From positions 56,091-120,090 of the forward strand of contig JAQCAB010000004.1 in assembly GCA_027622375.1 (NCBI GenBank): a stretch of 64,000 bases of DNA, written 5' to 3'. Positions 47,194 through 55,797 of the stretch are shown piece by piece. The position numbers and the translations under genes are program-made. Under the pieces are notes generated by a model. That model had not been told where the DNA came from and did not search any database. It worked only from the letters and a program-made list of their open reading frames with translations. Source of the stretch: Bacteroidota bacterium. GTDB taxonomy: Bacteria > Bacteroidota > Ignavibacteria > UBA10030 > UBA8401. The stretch's first letter is position 1. Each line of letters starts with the position of its first letter.

Positions 47194-48239
47194 GTAACCT
47201 TGTTGAAGAAGTTGTAACAAAATCCACAACACCAAATTCTAAATATACTTTTAAAGATTTTCAAACAGATCAAGACGTCCGTTGGTGCCCGGGTTGCGGA
47301 GATTATTCAATACTTGCGCAAGTACAACGTATAATTCCAGATTTTAATTTTCCAAGAGAAAAAACTGTGTTTGTTTCCGGAATCGGCTGTTCATCTCGTT
47401 TTCCATATTATATGGAAACCTACGGTGTTCATGGAATTCATGGTCGCGCAACAGCAATTGCTTCCGGTCTTAAAATGGCTCGTCCCGAACTTCAAGTTTG
47501 GGTTGTTACCGGCGATGGAGATGGATTAAGTATTGGCGGAAATCATCTAATTCATCTTTTAAGAAGAAATCTCGATATCAATATTTTACTTTTCAATAAT
47601 CAAATTTATGGATTAACAAAAGGTCAGTACTCACCCACTTCTGAATTTGGAAAAGTTACAAAATCAACTCCGCAAGGATCAATTGATAATCCTTTTAATC
47701 CAATTGCACTTGCTCTCGGCGCAAGTGGAAATTTTGTTGCTCGCACTATGGATAGAGATCCAAAACATATGCAAACAATTATTAAACGCGCCGTTGAACA
47801 TAAAGGAACTTCTTTTATAGAAATTTATCAAAACTGTAATGTGTTTAATGACGGTGCTTTTTTTACTTTTACAGAAAAAGAAACCAAAGAAGATAATGTT
47901 GTGTTTTTAGAACATGGCAAACCATTAGTTTTTGGAAAAGAAAAAAATAAAGGAATTCGCTTGGATGGATTCACTCCAAAAGTTGTTTCTCTTGCTGATG
48001 GAAAATTTTCTGTGAACGATTTATTAATTCATAACGAAAATGATTCAACGCTTGCATTTATTCTCGCAAATATGACAACAAATCCTGAATTGCCAAGACC
48101 AATGGGAATATTTTTAGATAGTTCTGATCATTGTTATGAAGTTGAAATGCAAAAGCAAATTGAAAATGTAATCCAGAAAAAAGGAAGAGGAAATTTAGAA
48201 AAATTACTAAACTCGGGAGATACTTGGTTTATTAATTAA
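47190..48239 (+). CDS. korB: 2-oxoacid:ferredoxin oxidoreductase, beta subunit
   Basis: The thiamine-diphosphate subunit, 349 residues. Cys33 and Cys36 (RWCPGCGDYS) and Cys67 (GIGCSSRFPYY) are probable 4Fe-4S ligands. The TPP motif begins GDGDG at 108 and ends NN at 136-137 (LLFNNQIYGLTKGQ). The segment SPTSEFGKVTKSTPQGSIDNPF is typical for KorB. No separate ferredoxin-like delta subunit is encoded next to it. The next gene begins eight bases on. Confidence 0.94.
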   Translation: MSNLVEEVVTKSTTPNSKYTFKDFQTDQDVRWCPGCGDYSILAQVQRIIPDFNFPREKTVFVSGIGCSSRFPYYMETYGVHGIHGRATAIASGLKMARPELQVWVVTGDGDGLSIGGNHLIHLLRRNLDINILLFNNQIYGLTKGQYSPTSEFGKVTKSTPQGSIDNPFNPIALALGASGNFVARTMDRDPKHMQTIIKRAVEHKGTSFIEIYQNCNVFNDGAFFTFTEKETKEDNVVFLEHGKPLVFGKEKNKGIRLDGFTPKVVSLADGKFSVNDLLIHNENDSTLAFILANMTTNPELPRPMGIFLDSSDHCYEVEMQKQIENVIQKKGRGNLEKLLNSGDTWFIN

Positions 48240-48247
48240 AAAATAAA

Positions 48248-49309
48248 TTGGCTGAATCTTTTAAAAAGCTAAACAGGCGTCGTTTTTTTTCGAACTTGTT
48301 TAGCTTTTTATTTTATCTGTTTTTACCTCAAAAATTAAAATCTGCAAAAAACGAATTACTACTTCATCACACTCCATTTGGTTTTAAAAATATTGATCCA
48401 AATTTTAAGCGAGCAAGAGGAATTGATGTTTTCAATTGGTTAATCTCTCGTGGCGCAAGAAGATCATTTTCAAAAGAAATAGCAATTATACCATCAACAA
48501 CTTTTAATAAAGAATTAGTTCAAAATAAAAATCAAAACAGTGTTACTTGGATTGGCCACTCAACTGCACTTATTAGATTTAATGGAAAAATAATTTTGAC
48601 CGATCCAATTTGGAGTGAAACTGCAGGTCCATTAAATTTAATGGGAGCTAAAAGATACACTCCCCCCACAATATTGAGGGATCAAATTCCAGAAGTTGAT
48701 ATTATTTTAATATCGCACAATCATTACGACCATTTAGATACCGAAACAATTAAATTTTTTGGAAAAAATAAAAACACAAAATTTTTTGTTCCACTTAAAT
48801 TAAAAGAATTTTTTACAGATCTTGGAATTGAAAATGTAATTGAACTTGATTGGTGGGAAGAAAAATATATTTTTGATTTTAAAATTGTTTGTACACCTGC
48901 TCAACATTTTTCAGGCAGAACTATGTTTGATGGTGACGAAACTTTATGGGCTTCGTGGGTTGTGACATCTAAAAATAAAAAACTTTATTTTGCCGGAGAC
49001 TCTGCATATTTTAATCAATTTAAAGAAATCGGTAAAAATTTTGGACCATTTGATTTAGCTTTAATTCCAATAGGTGCATATTTGCCACGCAATATTATGG
49101 GACCAGTTCACGTTGATCCCAAAGAATCAATCCAAACATTTTTAGATATAAATGCAAAATTTATGCTTCCAATTCATTGGGGAACTTTTAGAATGGCAGA
49201 TGAACAAATTGACCAGCCTCCAAAAGATTTAATTATCGCTGCAAAAAAAATGGAAGTTGACTGGAATTTGATTGCCCCTTTTAAAATTGGTGAAACCAAA
49301 ATTTGGTAA
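48248..49309 (+). CDS. Metallo-beta-lactamase-fold hydrolase with Tat-like N-terminus
   Basis: A 353-residue protein of the NAPE-PLD/UlaG-like branch of the MBL fold. The metal motif HNHYDH is at residues 157-162; later ligands are likely in PAQHFSGRT, FAGDSAYF and LPIHWGTF. No in-frame ATG exists before the fold begins, so I use a TTG eight bases after korB. It gives NRRRFFSNLF and a hydrophobic stretch, close to a twin-arginine signal. That suggests export of the folded metalloenzyme, perhaps as a membrane-anchored protein. The substrate is unknown; phospholipid or lactone-type esters are handled by relatives. The start is the weakest part. Confidence 0.82.
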   Translation: MAESFKKLNRRRFFSNLFSFLFYLFLPQKLKSAKNELLLHHTPFGFKNIDPNFKRARGIDVFNWLISRGARRSFSKEIAIIPSTTFNKELVQNKNQNSVTWIGHSTALIRFNGKIILTDPIWSETAGPLNLMGAKRYTPPTILRDQIPEVDIILISHNHYDHLDTETIKFFGKNKNTKFFVPLKLKEFFTDLGIENVIELDWWEEKYIFDFKIVCTPAQHFSGRTMFDGDETLWASWVVTSKNKKLYFAGDSAYFNQFKEIGKNFGPFDLALIPIGAYLPRNIMGPVHVDPKESIQTFLDINAKFMLPIHWGTFRMADEQIDQPPKDLIIAAKKMEVDWNLIAPFKIGETKIW

Positions 49310-49435
49310 TTATTATTTTTCTAGAAAATAAACTTGCTTTTTGTAAGTAATTTTGTTTATTTAGTTTATACTTCACTTGTAAAGTAGATTGCTAGATAAA
49401 TTAGTTAACAAATTACAAATCAATTACCTACAACG

Positions 49436-49452
49436 GGTTGAAAAATTCAACC
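49436..49452 (+). other. Perfect 7-bp hairpin before phoH
   Basis: GGTTGAA and TTCAACC flank a three-base loop, 22 bases before the phoH ATG, in a 165-base gap. No T-run follows, so it is not an intrinsic terminator. It could shape the leader; no function is proven. The rest of the gap is AT-rich, with only weak promoter-like matches. Confidence 0.4.
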
Positions 49453-49474
49453 ACCGAAAATCTTTCCCAAAATT

Positions 49475-50815
49475 ATGACAACAAAAAATTCTAAAAAACA
49501 GAAAAAAATTTTTGTTTTTGATACAAATGTAATTTTACACGATAGCGATTGCATTCACCATTTTGAAGAGCACGATATAATTGTTCCTGTTGCGGTACTT
49601 GAAGAGCTTGATGCTTTTAAAAAAGGAAACGATGCAATTAATTTTCATGCACGCGAATTTACAAGAACTGTTGACGCTTTGGCAAGCAATCATTTATTTA
49701 ATGGTGGTGTTTCGCGAGGCAAAGGGCTTGGTAAAATTTCAGTTCATTTGGATAAAAAATTTCATCCCGATTTAGTTGGAAATTTTTCTCCATTAAAAAC
49801 TGATCATAAAATTTTAAATGTTGCTTACACAATTGCAATTGAAAAAAAACCCCGACCAGTTATTTTAGTTACAAAGGATGTTAATTTAAGGATGAAGGCA
49901 AAGGCAGTTGGTTTATTAGCAGAAGATTATAAAAGTGATCAGGTTTTAGATATTTTTTCACTTTATAAGGGACACCGTTATGAAGAAAATATTAAAGAAG
50001 AAATTATTACCAAATTATATTCTGAGTTTGGAGTTGAAATTTCAAAGTTCAGTTTTAAAAATAAAATTCAACCGAATGAATATGTTCTTTTAAAAAATGG
50101 AAAACATTCTGGTTTATCAACCTACAATGCAAATAATAAAGTTCTTCAAAAAGTTGATAAATCTACTGCATATGGAATTCAACCAAAGAATGTTGAACAA
50201 GTTTTTGCTCTTGATGCATTATTAAATCCAAATATTCAATTAGTTTCTTTAACTGGCAAAGCCGGAACTGGTAAAACTTTGCTTGCTCTTGCATCTGCTT
50301 TGGAACAACGTAAATTTTATCGTCAAATTTATATTGCGCGTCCAATTATCCCTTTAAGTAATAGAGATATTGGTTTTTTGCCAGGCGATGTGCAATCTAA
50401 AATTGATCCATACATGAAGCCTCTTATGGATAATTTATCAGTTATTCAAAATCAATATAAAGAGACTGATAATAATTATACTCGAATTTCACAGATGTTG
50501 GAATCACATAAATTAATCATCGAACCATTAACTTATATTCGTGGTAGAAGTCTTGTTAAAATATTTTTTATAATTGATGAAGCACAAAATTTAACTCCGC
50601 ACGAAATTAAAACAGTTATTACTCGCGCTGGAGAAGGAACAAAAATTGTTTTCACCGGCGATATTTTCCAAATTGATCATCCATATTTGGATAGCCATAC
50701 AAATGGATTAAGTTACTTGATTGAAAAAATGCAGGGACAAAATTTATACGCGCATGTAAATTTAGAAAAAGGTGAACGCTCTGTACTTGCAGATTTGGCA
50801 AGCAATATACTTTAA
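49475..50815 (+). CDS. PIN domain-PhoH ATPase fusion protein
   Basis: A 446-residue protein joining a PIN nuclease domain (about 11-140, with FVFDTNVILHD and Asp16, VLEELDAFKK, and LVTKDVNLRMKA) to a PhoH-type helicase/ATPase domain (about 235-440). Walker A GKAGTGKT is at 261-268, ARPIIPLSNRDIGFLPG follows, and the DEAQNLTPHE motif is Walker B. This is the PhoH2-like architecture (YlaK of Bacillus), known to bind and cut RNA in mycobacterial relatives. Cytosolic. It precedes a VOC gene by 18 bases. A toxin partner is not evident. Confidence 0.94.
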   Translation: MTTKNSKKQKKIFVFDTNVILHDSDCIHHFEEHDIIVPVAVLEELDAFKKGNDAINFHAREFTRTVDALASNHLFNGGVSRGKGLGKISVHLDKKFHPDLVGNFSPLKTDHKILNVAYTIAIEKKPRPVILVTKDVNLRMKAKAVGLLAEDYKSDQVLDIFSLYKGHRYEENIKEEIITKLYSEFGVEISKFSFKNKIQPNEYVLLKNGKHSGLSTYNANNKVLQKVDKSTAYGIQPKNVEQVFALDALLNPNIQLVSLTGKAGTGKTLLALASALEQRKFYRQIYIARPIIPLSNRDIGFLPGDVQSKIDPYMKPLMDNLSVIQNQYKETDNNYTRISQMLESHKLIIEPLTYIRGRSLVKIFFIIDEAQNLTPHEIKTVITRAGEGTKIVFTGDIFQIDHPYLDSHTNGLSYLIEKMQGQNLYAHVNLEKGERSVLADLASNIL

Positions 50816-50833
50816 TCTTAAAAAATATTTTTT

Positions 50834-51253
50834 ATGACTAATTTACCATTCCATTACGCTTTTCTTGTAAAAGATTTAGAATCAACTCGAAAATTTTATT
50901 GCGAAATTCTTGGATGCAAAGAAGGGCGTTCAACTGAAACTTGGGTTGATTTTGATTTTTTTGGTAATCAACTCTCGGCACATATTTCAAGTGAAATTCC
51001 AAAACCAATTAATTGTGGTCATGTTGATAAAATTACAGTACCAATTCCACATTTTGGATCTGTAATTGATTGGGATAAATTTCAACAAATTGCAGAGAGA
51101 ATCAAAAAAAATAATATCCAATTTATTATTGAACCAACTTTGCGCTATGAAGGAAAACCTGGCGAACAAATGACAATGTTCTTAACTGATTTCAGTAACA
51201 ATCCAATTGAGTTTAAATCATTTAAAAAATCGAACGAGATTTTTGCATCTTAA
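50834..51253 (+). CDS. VOC family (glyoxalase-like) protein
   Basis: A 139-residue protein with the paired beta-alpha-beta-beta-beta modules of the vicinal oxygen chelate fold: HYAFLVKDLESTRKFYCEILG at the start, and TMFLTDFSNNPIEFKSF at the end. His7 and Glu126 are at the positions of metal ligands. Its reaction cannot be told; relatives include dioxygenases and glyoxalases. It lies 18 bases after phoH and 54 before the flavoprotein gene. Confidence 0.85.
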   Translation: MTNLPFHYAFLVKDLESTRKFYCEILGCKEGRSTETWVDFDFFGNQLSAHISSEIPKPINCGHVDKITVPIPHFGSVIDWDKFQQIAERIKKNNIQFIIEPTLRYEGKPGEQMTMFLTDFSNNPIEFKSFKKSNEIFAS

Positions 51254-51307
51254 AACAATTTAGAATAAAATAAGTTTTTAAATCTTAATAAATTAAATTA
51301 CTTATTA

Positions 51308-52477
51308 ATGAAGTTAACAACTCGCACTGCAGAAATAATTATTATCGGTGGTGGAGTTATGGGAGCGTCACTTGCATATCATTTATCTAAACGGGGGTGC
51401 ACCGATGTTACGGTTTTAGAAAAAGGAAAAGCAATTGGTGAGGGAAGCACAGGCAAAGCTACCGGTGGATTTAGAACTCAATTTAGTACCGAAGTTAATA
51501 TCAAACTTTCAATTTTATCAAGAGATAAATTAAAAACTTTTCAAGAAGAAGTTGGAATAGATTCCGGCTACTCGCCAAATGGATATTTATTTATAATCCA
51601 CAATCAAGAAACTTTTAATAAAATTAAATCTATAAGAACTTTGCAAAATAATTGTGGATTAAATGATGTGTTTGATTTATCAATTAATGAAGTTCAAAAA
51701 CTGCAACCTTTTATAAATTTGCAAGGTGCTTTTGGTGGGGTTTATTGTCCTTCCGATGGTTTTATTAATCCAATAAATATTTTACAAGGTTATACAAACA
51801 AAGCAAAAGAATTAGGTGTAAAATTTATTTATAAATGCGATTGTGAAAAGTTTGAAGTTTTAAATAATCGAATCGTTACGGTTTCAACCTCAAGTGGAGT
51901 GTTTTTTGCCGAAACTTTTGTAAATGCTGCAGGAGCTTGGGCAAGTATAATTGCAGAAAAAGCTGGAATTAAATTAAATGTTACACCACTAAAAAGACAA
52001 GTTGCGGTTTTGCAAGAAATTGATTTGCTTCCTTCAAAATTACCAATGACAATTTTTTTAGAAGATGGTTTTCATTTCAGAGTAAGAAACCGTCAGCTAC
52101 TTTTGTTAAATCCAACTTTACCAGAAACAATTGATCCATTCGATACAAAAGTCGAACCCAATTGGTTAAAAAAAACACACGAAATCTCAAAAAAAAGAAT
52201 TCCCATTTTAAAACATACATCGATTGATATTGAAAATAGCTGGGCAGGCTTGTACGAAATGAGTCCGGATGAACATGCAATTATTGGTAAATCGGAATTA
52301 GAAAATTTTTATTTTATGAACGGATCATCAGGCCATGGTATAATGCATGCACCCGCACTTGGTCAATTACTTGCTGAAGAAATTCTTGATGGTAAAGCAC
52401 ATTCTTTAGATATTTCAGCATTAAGACCATCAAGATTTAAAGAAGGTAAACTAAACTTAAATTTACACTTATTATAA
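51308..52477 (+). CDS. FAD-dependent oxidoreductase, DAO family
   Basis: A 389-residue flavoprotein of the D-amino-acid/sarcosine oxidase type. The dinucleotide motif GGGVMG is at residues 14-19 and Glu38 probably binds ribose. STGKATGGFRTQFS follows, and the C-terminal SSGHGIMHAPALG closes the FAD site. The likely role is oxidation of an N-methyl or free amino acid or proline-like amine, with electrons passed to O2 or a quinone. There is no transmembrane segment. The gene lies 12 bases before the DUF1028 gene. Confidence 0.9.
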   Translation: MKLTTRTAEIIIIGGGVMGASLAYHLSKRGCTDVTVLEKGKAIGEGSTGKATGGFRTQFSTEVNIKLSILSRDKLKTFQEEVGIDSGYSPNGYLFIIHNQETFNKIKSIRTLQNNCGLNDVFDLSINEVQKLQPFINLQGAFGGVYCPSDGFINPINILQGYTNKAKELGVKFIYKCDCEKFEVLNNRIVTVSTSSGVFFAETFVNAAGAWASIIAEKAGIKLNVTPLKRQVAVLQEIDLLPSKLPMTIFLEDGFHFRVRNRQLLLLNPTLPETIDPFDTKVEPNWLKKTHEISKKRIPILKHTSIDIENSWAGLYEMSPDEHAIIGKSELENFYFMNGSSGHGIMHAPALGQLLAEEILDGKAHSLDISALRPSRFKEGKLNLNLHLL

Positions 52478-52489
52478 AAAGGAATTATT

Positions 52490-53518
52490 ATGAAAAAGTT
52501 TTTAATCAGTTTAATAATTTTTAGTACTTCAATTTTTTATATTTTAAATCTACCAAAAAAATATTCTTCCAAATTAGTTTCAACTTTTTCAATCGTTGCA
52601 ATTGATACTTTAAATGGTGATGTGGGTGTTGCCGTGCAATCAAAATTCCCAAATGTGCGACCAGTTGTGCCTTGGGCTGAAGCTGGAGTTGGCGCAATTG
52701 CAACACAATCTTTTGTAAATGTAAGTTTTGGTAAACGTGGTTTAACTTTAATGCGAGAGGGGGCAACTGCTCATGAAGCACTTAAAATTTTAATAAATAG
52801 TGATGCCGGACGGCATTCTCGACAAGTTGGAATAATTGATTCAAAAGGAAACTCTGCAAGTTGGACTGGTGCAGAATGTTTTGATTGGGCTGGCGGACTT
52901 GTTGGTACAAATTCAGCAATAAATAATTTTGGTAGAAAAGGAGAAATTATTATTGGCAAAGGATTCGCAGCTCAAGGAAATATTCTTGTCGGAAGAGAAA
53001 CTGTCGAAGCACTTGCTAATACTTTTCGAAATACAAAAGGTTCTCTTGCAGATCGATTGCTTGCTTCACTTATTGCAGGTGGAAAAGCAGGAGGAGATCG
53101 ACGTGGCGAACAATCAGCAGCATTATTGGTGAAACGTGCAGGTGCTGGTTACGATAATACTACCGACGATCTTGTTGACATTAGCGTTTACGATCATCAA
53201 AAACCGCTGCAAGAATTAGAGCGATTATACAACATTCATAAACTTTTCTTTTTTAAAAGTGATCCAAATAATTTAATTGATGTTTCGCCAACAGTTTGTA
53301 AAGAACTTCAATCTATAATGTCAGATAAAAACTATAAAGGATTTCTTTTTTATTCCGGACCAATTGATGGAAATTTTAGTCAATTAACCAAAAAAGCTTT
53401 ACAGGATTTTATGGGTTGGGAAAACTATGACGTCCGAATTCGCCAAGATAATAAAATTGACAAAGATGTTTTAGCAGATATTCGAATTCAATACAAAAAT
53501 TATAGCGTTAATAAATAA
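52490..53518 (+). CDS. Exported DUF1028 protein with C-terminal peptidoglycan-binding-like region
   Basis: A 342-residue protein. The DUF1028 domain (about 32-240) starts STFSIVAIDTLNGDVGVAVQS and contains GGLVGTNSAINNFGRKG and GGDRRGEQSAALLV, features of an Ntn-hydrolase-like fold. In typical members the TFSIVA strand begins right after Met; here a hydrophobic segment (residues 1-21) precedes it. Cleavage near Ser31-Thr32 could free an N-terminal Thr. The C-terminal part (about 280-340, GPIDGNFSQLTKKALQDFMGWENYD) resembles a peptidoglycan-binding helical domain. AAGGA lies six bases before the ATG. It ends two bases from the convergent PIG-L-like gene. Activity is unknown. Confidence 0.85.
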   Translation: MKKFLISLIIFSTSIFYILNLPKKYSSKLVSTFSIVAIDTLNGDVGVAVQSKFPNVRPVVPWAEAGVGAIATQSFVNVSFGKRGLTLMREGATAHEALKILINSDAGRHSRQVGIIDSKGNSASWTGAECFDWAGGLVGTNSAINNFGRKGEIIIGKGFAAQGNILVGRETVEALANTFRNTKGSLADRLLASLIAGGKAGGDRRGEQSAALLVKRAGAGYDNTTDDLVDISVYDHQKPLQELERLYNIHKLFFFKSDPNNLIDVSPTVCKELQSIMSDKNYKGFLFYSGPIDGNFSQLTKKALQDFMGWENYDVRIRQDNKIDKDVLADIRIQYKNYSVNK

Positions 53519-53520
53519 TC

Positions 53521-55725
53521 TTATTTATTTTTTAATGATATTAAATTACCAAGTAATTTATAAGTTGGTGGGTGTATATTCATTAATTGGTGGTGGAGAT
53601 TTAAATTAACATAAACCAATAATCCCTTTCCAATTTTTTTGCTAGAAATTACTGGATTTAATTCATCTCCAATTAATATCTCACCATTATTTTTTACAAT
53701 TAATGAATTATTAATTTTTTGATAAAGCCAATTATCAAATAAGTTTTCAATTTTGTTTGGTGTTAAAAGTAGGTCCCCCTTTAAAGATATTTTTTGATTT
53801 AAATCATCTGAATCAGTTTTTAAATTTATCTCATTTGCAAAATAATTTGAATTCATACTTTCAGCTTCTTGCGATAAGATAATTATTTTGCCACCAGAAT
53901 TTATAAAACCATTAAGTGCTTCAACTTCATTTTGTTTTAATTGAGATTTTAAAAATTCATTTCTATCAATTATCACAATATCAATATTTTGCAAATCACT
54001 TATTATTTCATTACAAATTGATTTAACACCAATTCTATTTAATGAGTGATATAAAATTGATTTTGTTTTTAATTGAGATCTGACAAAAACAGATTTTGGT
54101 GTGTCAACTTCAACATCAAATTTACGAGCTGCAAATTTACCTACTACATCCCCTTTAATTGCAATGTTTAATAAATAATCACCTGTTGGTGCATTCTTAA
54201 CTTCTTCAATTGTTAATGTATCAAGCTGCGAATTACCTTTATTCATTAATCTAAAATTAATTGGCGGACCAACTGCAAGTGTATCATTCACATTTATAAT
54301 ATCATAAACCGGATCACGCGAATTATTTTGGAAATACATCGGAATAATTTCATTTTTTTGTAATCGAACAACCGGCCATTTTGGTTCGGCAATAAATCTA
54401 TCTGCCGGAGTTATTTCTAATGTATTTTCCATCATAAAATTGTAAATCGGATTTTCATCATAATGTATCAAAATATATTTATACGGATAATTCAAAGTTC
54501 GTCTGTACGGATAATATATATGTTCGGGAATGTAACTTTGTACATCTCTTGGCGATATTATTCTGTATCTGGTTGGATATTCAAAAGTTAATCTACTTTC
54601 AAGTGATTCATTTATAATCCATCCTTTTGAAGTCATTGTAAAATATATTTCTGTTTTCCCTTTTAATTCAATTGGGAAAGAAACTGAATCAATATCTAAA
54701 TATGCAATTTGAGCAGGCGCTAAAACATTTTCAGATAGTCTTGTAAATAACTTTATTTCTAATAATTTAACTCTAATATTTTCAAGTTTCTTTTTCCACT
54801 CAAAAAGAATATCAATATTTAATTTTGATTTAAGAATATTCTTATCTCTCATTTTTGAATCAATTTCGCTAATTACAATTGCAACCTCTTTTAGTAGAAA
54901 TGATCTATTATCAAATCCTTTTTCTAGTTTTTTGCCAATTGTTGTTATTTGATTTTTAATTTCTTTTAAATTTTGTGGAACTGTTTTTTGCCAATTATAT
55001 TTTTTTATACTTCCGGTTAGATATTTTTTTGAAGTTGTATCTGGTAATAAATATTTTTGTGGAATTGATCTATACAACATTTTAACATATTGGCTGTACG
55101 AATTATAATTTTCATGTAATTCTTCACTATAAATATTTGTATTGATTTCAATTCCATTTGATGATTCTTCGAACAAAACTATTTTACCAAAATCATTTAT
55201 ATTTTTTTTATTTGTTATATAATTTTTTAGTTCACTTTTAAAATAATTGTATCTATGGTTTTGTTGTAAATAATTTTTCTCGGCCATTAAAATTATTACA
55301 TCCGTTCTTGCTGCATTAATCAAATCCGAAATATTTTGTTTCATTACTTCTTTATTCCATTCCTTATTAATCTCTTCTAATGAACTTGAAACTGTATATG
55401 GTAAATTCAGAAAATAATAATCTCCACCTATCATTTTTATTACAGACGCAGCTTCTTCCCTTTTTTTAGGGGCATTATCTGCTGGTAATAAATCTTCTTT
55501 TGCGTTGTAATTCCCCTCCCCATTTGTAATATATGCGCTTGTTATTTTTGCACCAAGCTCAAACTTGAAATAAGATATTAAACTGATATCTTCAAAACCT
55601 GGTTCTTGAGAAATGAATAATACCTTTAAATCTCTTTTTAATTCTTTTCCTAAGAATTTTAAATTGTCTTCTTTTCCTGAGAGTAATGTGGAAGTTAAAA
55701 ATAGAAAAGCTATAAAAAATTTCAT
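53521..55725 (-). CDS. Exported PIG-L (LmbE)-like protein with degenerate metal motif
   Basis: A 734-residue protein with a signal peptide (about 1-17). Residues 33-165 follow the PIG-L deacetylase fold: LKVLFISQEPGFEDIS, then AYITNGEGNYN, then KKREEAASVIKMIGGDYYFLNLP and LQQNHRYNYF. The zinc motif AHPDDE of active enzymes reads QEPGFE (40-45) here: the metal His and both Asp are lost. The later His157 and the TNGEG element remain. The middle is beta-rich; the end (about 560-734) resembles a Rossmann/GATase-like domain with VVIDRNEF-like strands and GFINSGGKIIILSQEAE. It is probably a catalytically inactive or re-purposed relative. It has its own transcript downstream of a terminator. Confidence 0.75.
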   Translation of the reverse strand: MKFFIAFLFLTSTLLSGKEDNLKFLGKELKRDLKVLFISQEPGFEDISLISYFKFELGAKITSAYITNGEGNYNAKEDLLPADNAPKKREEAASVIKMIGGDYYFLNLPYTVSSSLEEINKEWNKEVMKQNISDLINAARTDVIILMAEKNYLQQNHRYNYFKSELKNYITNKKNINDFGKIVLFEESSNGIEINTNIYSEELHENYNSYSQYVKMLYRSIPQKYLLPDTTSKKYLTGSIKKYNWQKTVPQNLKEIKNQITTIGKKLEKGFDNRSFLLKEVAIVISEIDSKMRDKNILKSKLNIDILFEWKKKLENIRVKLLEIKLFTRLSENVLAPAQIAYLDIDSVSFPIELKGKTEIYFTMTSKGWIINESLESRLTFEYPTRYRIISPRDVQSYIPEHIYYPYRRTLNYPYKYILIHYDENPIYNFMMENTLEITPADRFIAEPKWPVVRLQKNEIIPMYFQNNSRDPVYDIINVNDTLAVGPPINFRLMNKGNSQLDTLTIEEVKNAPTGDYLLNIAIKGDVVGKFAARKFDVEVDTPKSVFVRSQLKTKSILYHSLNRIGVKSICNEIISDLQNIDIVIIDRNEFLKSQLKQNEVEALNGFINSGGKIIILSQEAESMNSNYFANEINLKTDSDDLNQKISLKGDLLLTPNKIENLFDNWLYQKINNSLIVKNNGEILIGDELNPVISSKKIGKGLLVYVNLNLHHQLMNIHPPTYKLLGNLISLKNK

Positions 55726-55742
55726 TGCCCAAAATACAAATA

Positions 55743-55777
55743 AAAAAGGCTGATTCTTTTTATGAACCAGCCTTTTT
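55743..55777 (-). terminator. Terminator of the TonB receptor-T9SS-PorV operon
   Basis: In minus RNA GGCTGGTTC and GAATCAGCC pair over nine positions (one G-U), flanked by an A-run and a T-run that add pairs, with a loop of about seven bases and a U-run after. It lies 20 bases behind the porV-like stop. As at 33,695 the G-U pair becomes a mismatch on the other strand, favouring the minus direction. Confidence 0.88.
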
Positions 55778-55797
55778 GTTTTAAAAATTAATTAGTT

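Noticed and set aside
49310..49435. AAATAAAC/GTTTATTT inverted repeat and promoter-like boxes ahead of phoH
   Set aside because: Composed of A and T almost entirely with a long loop; expected by chance in this DNA.
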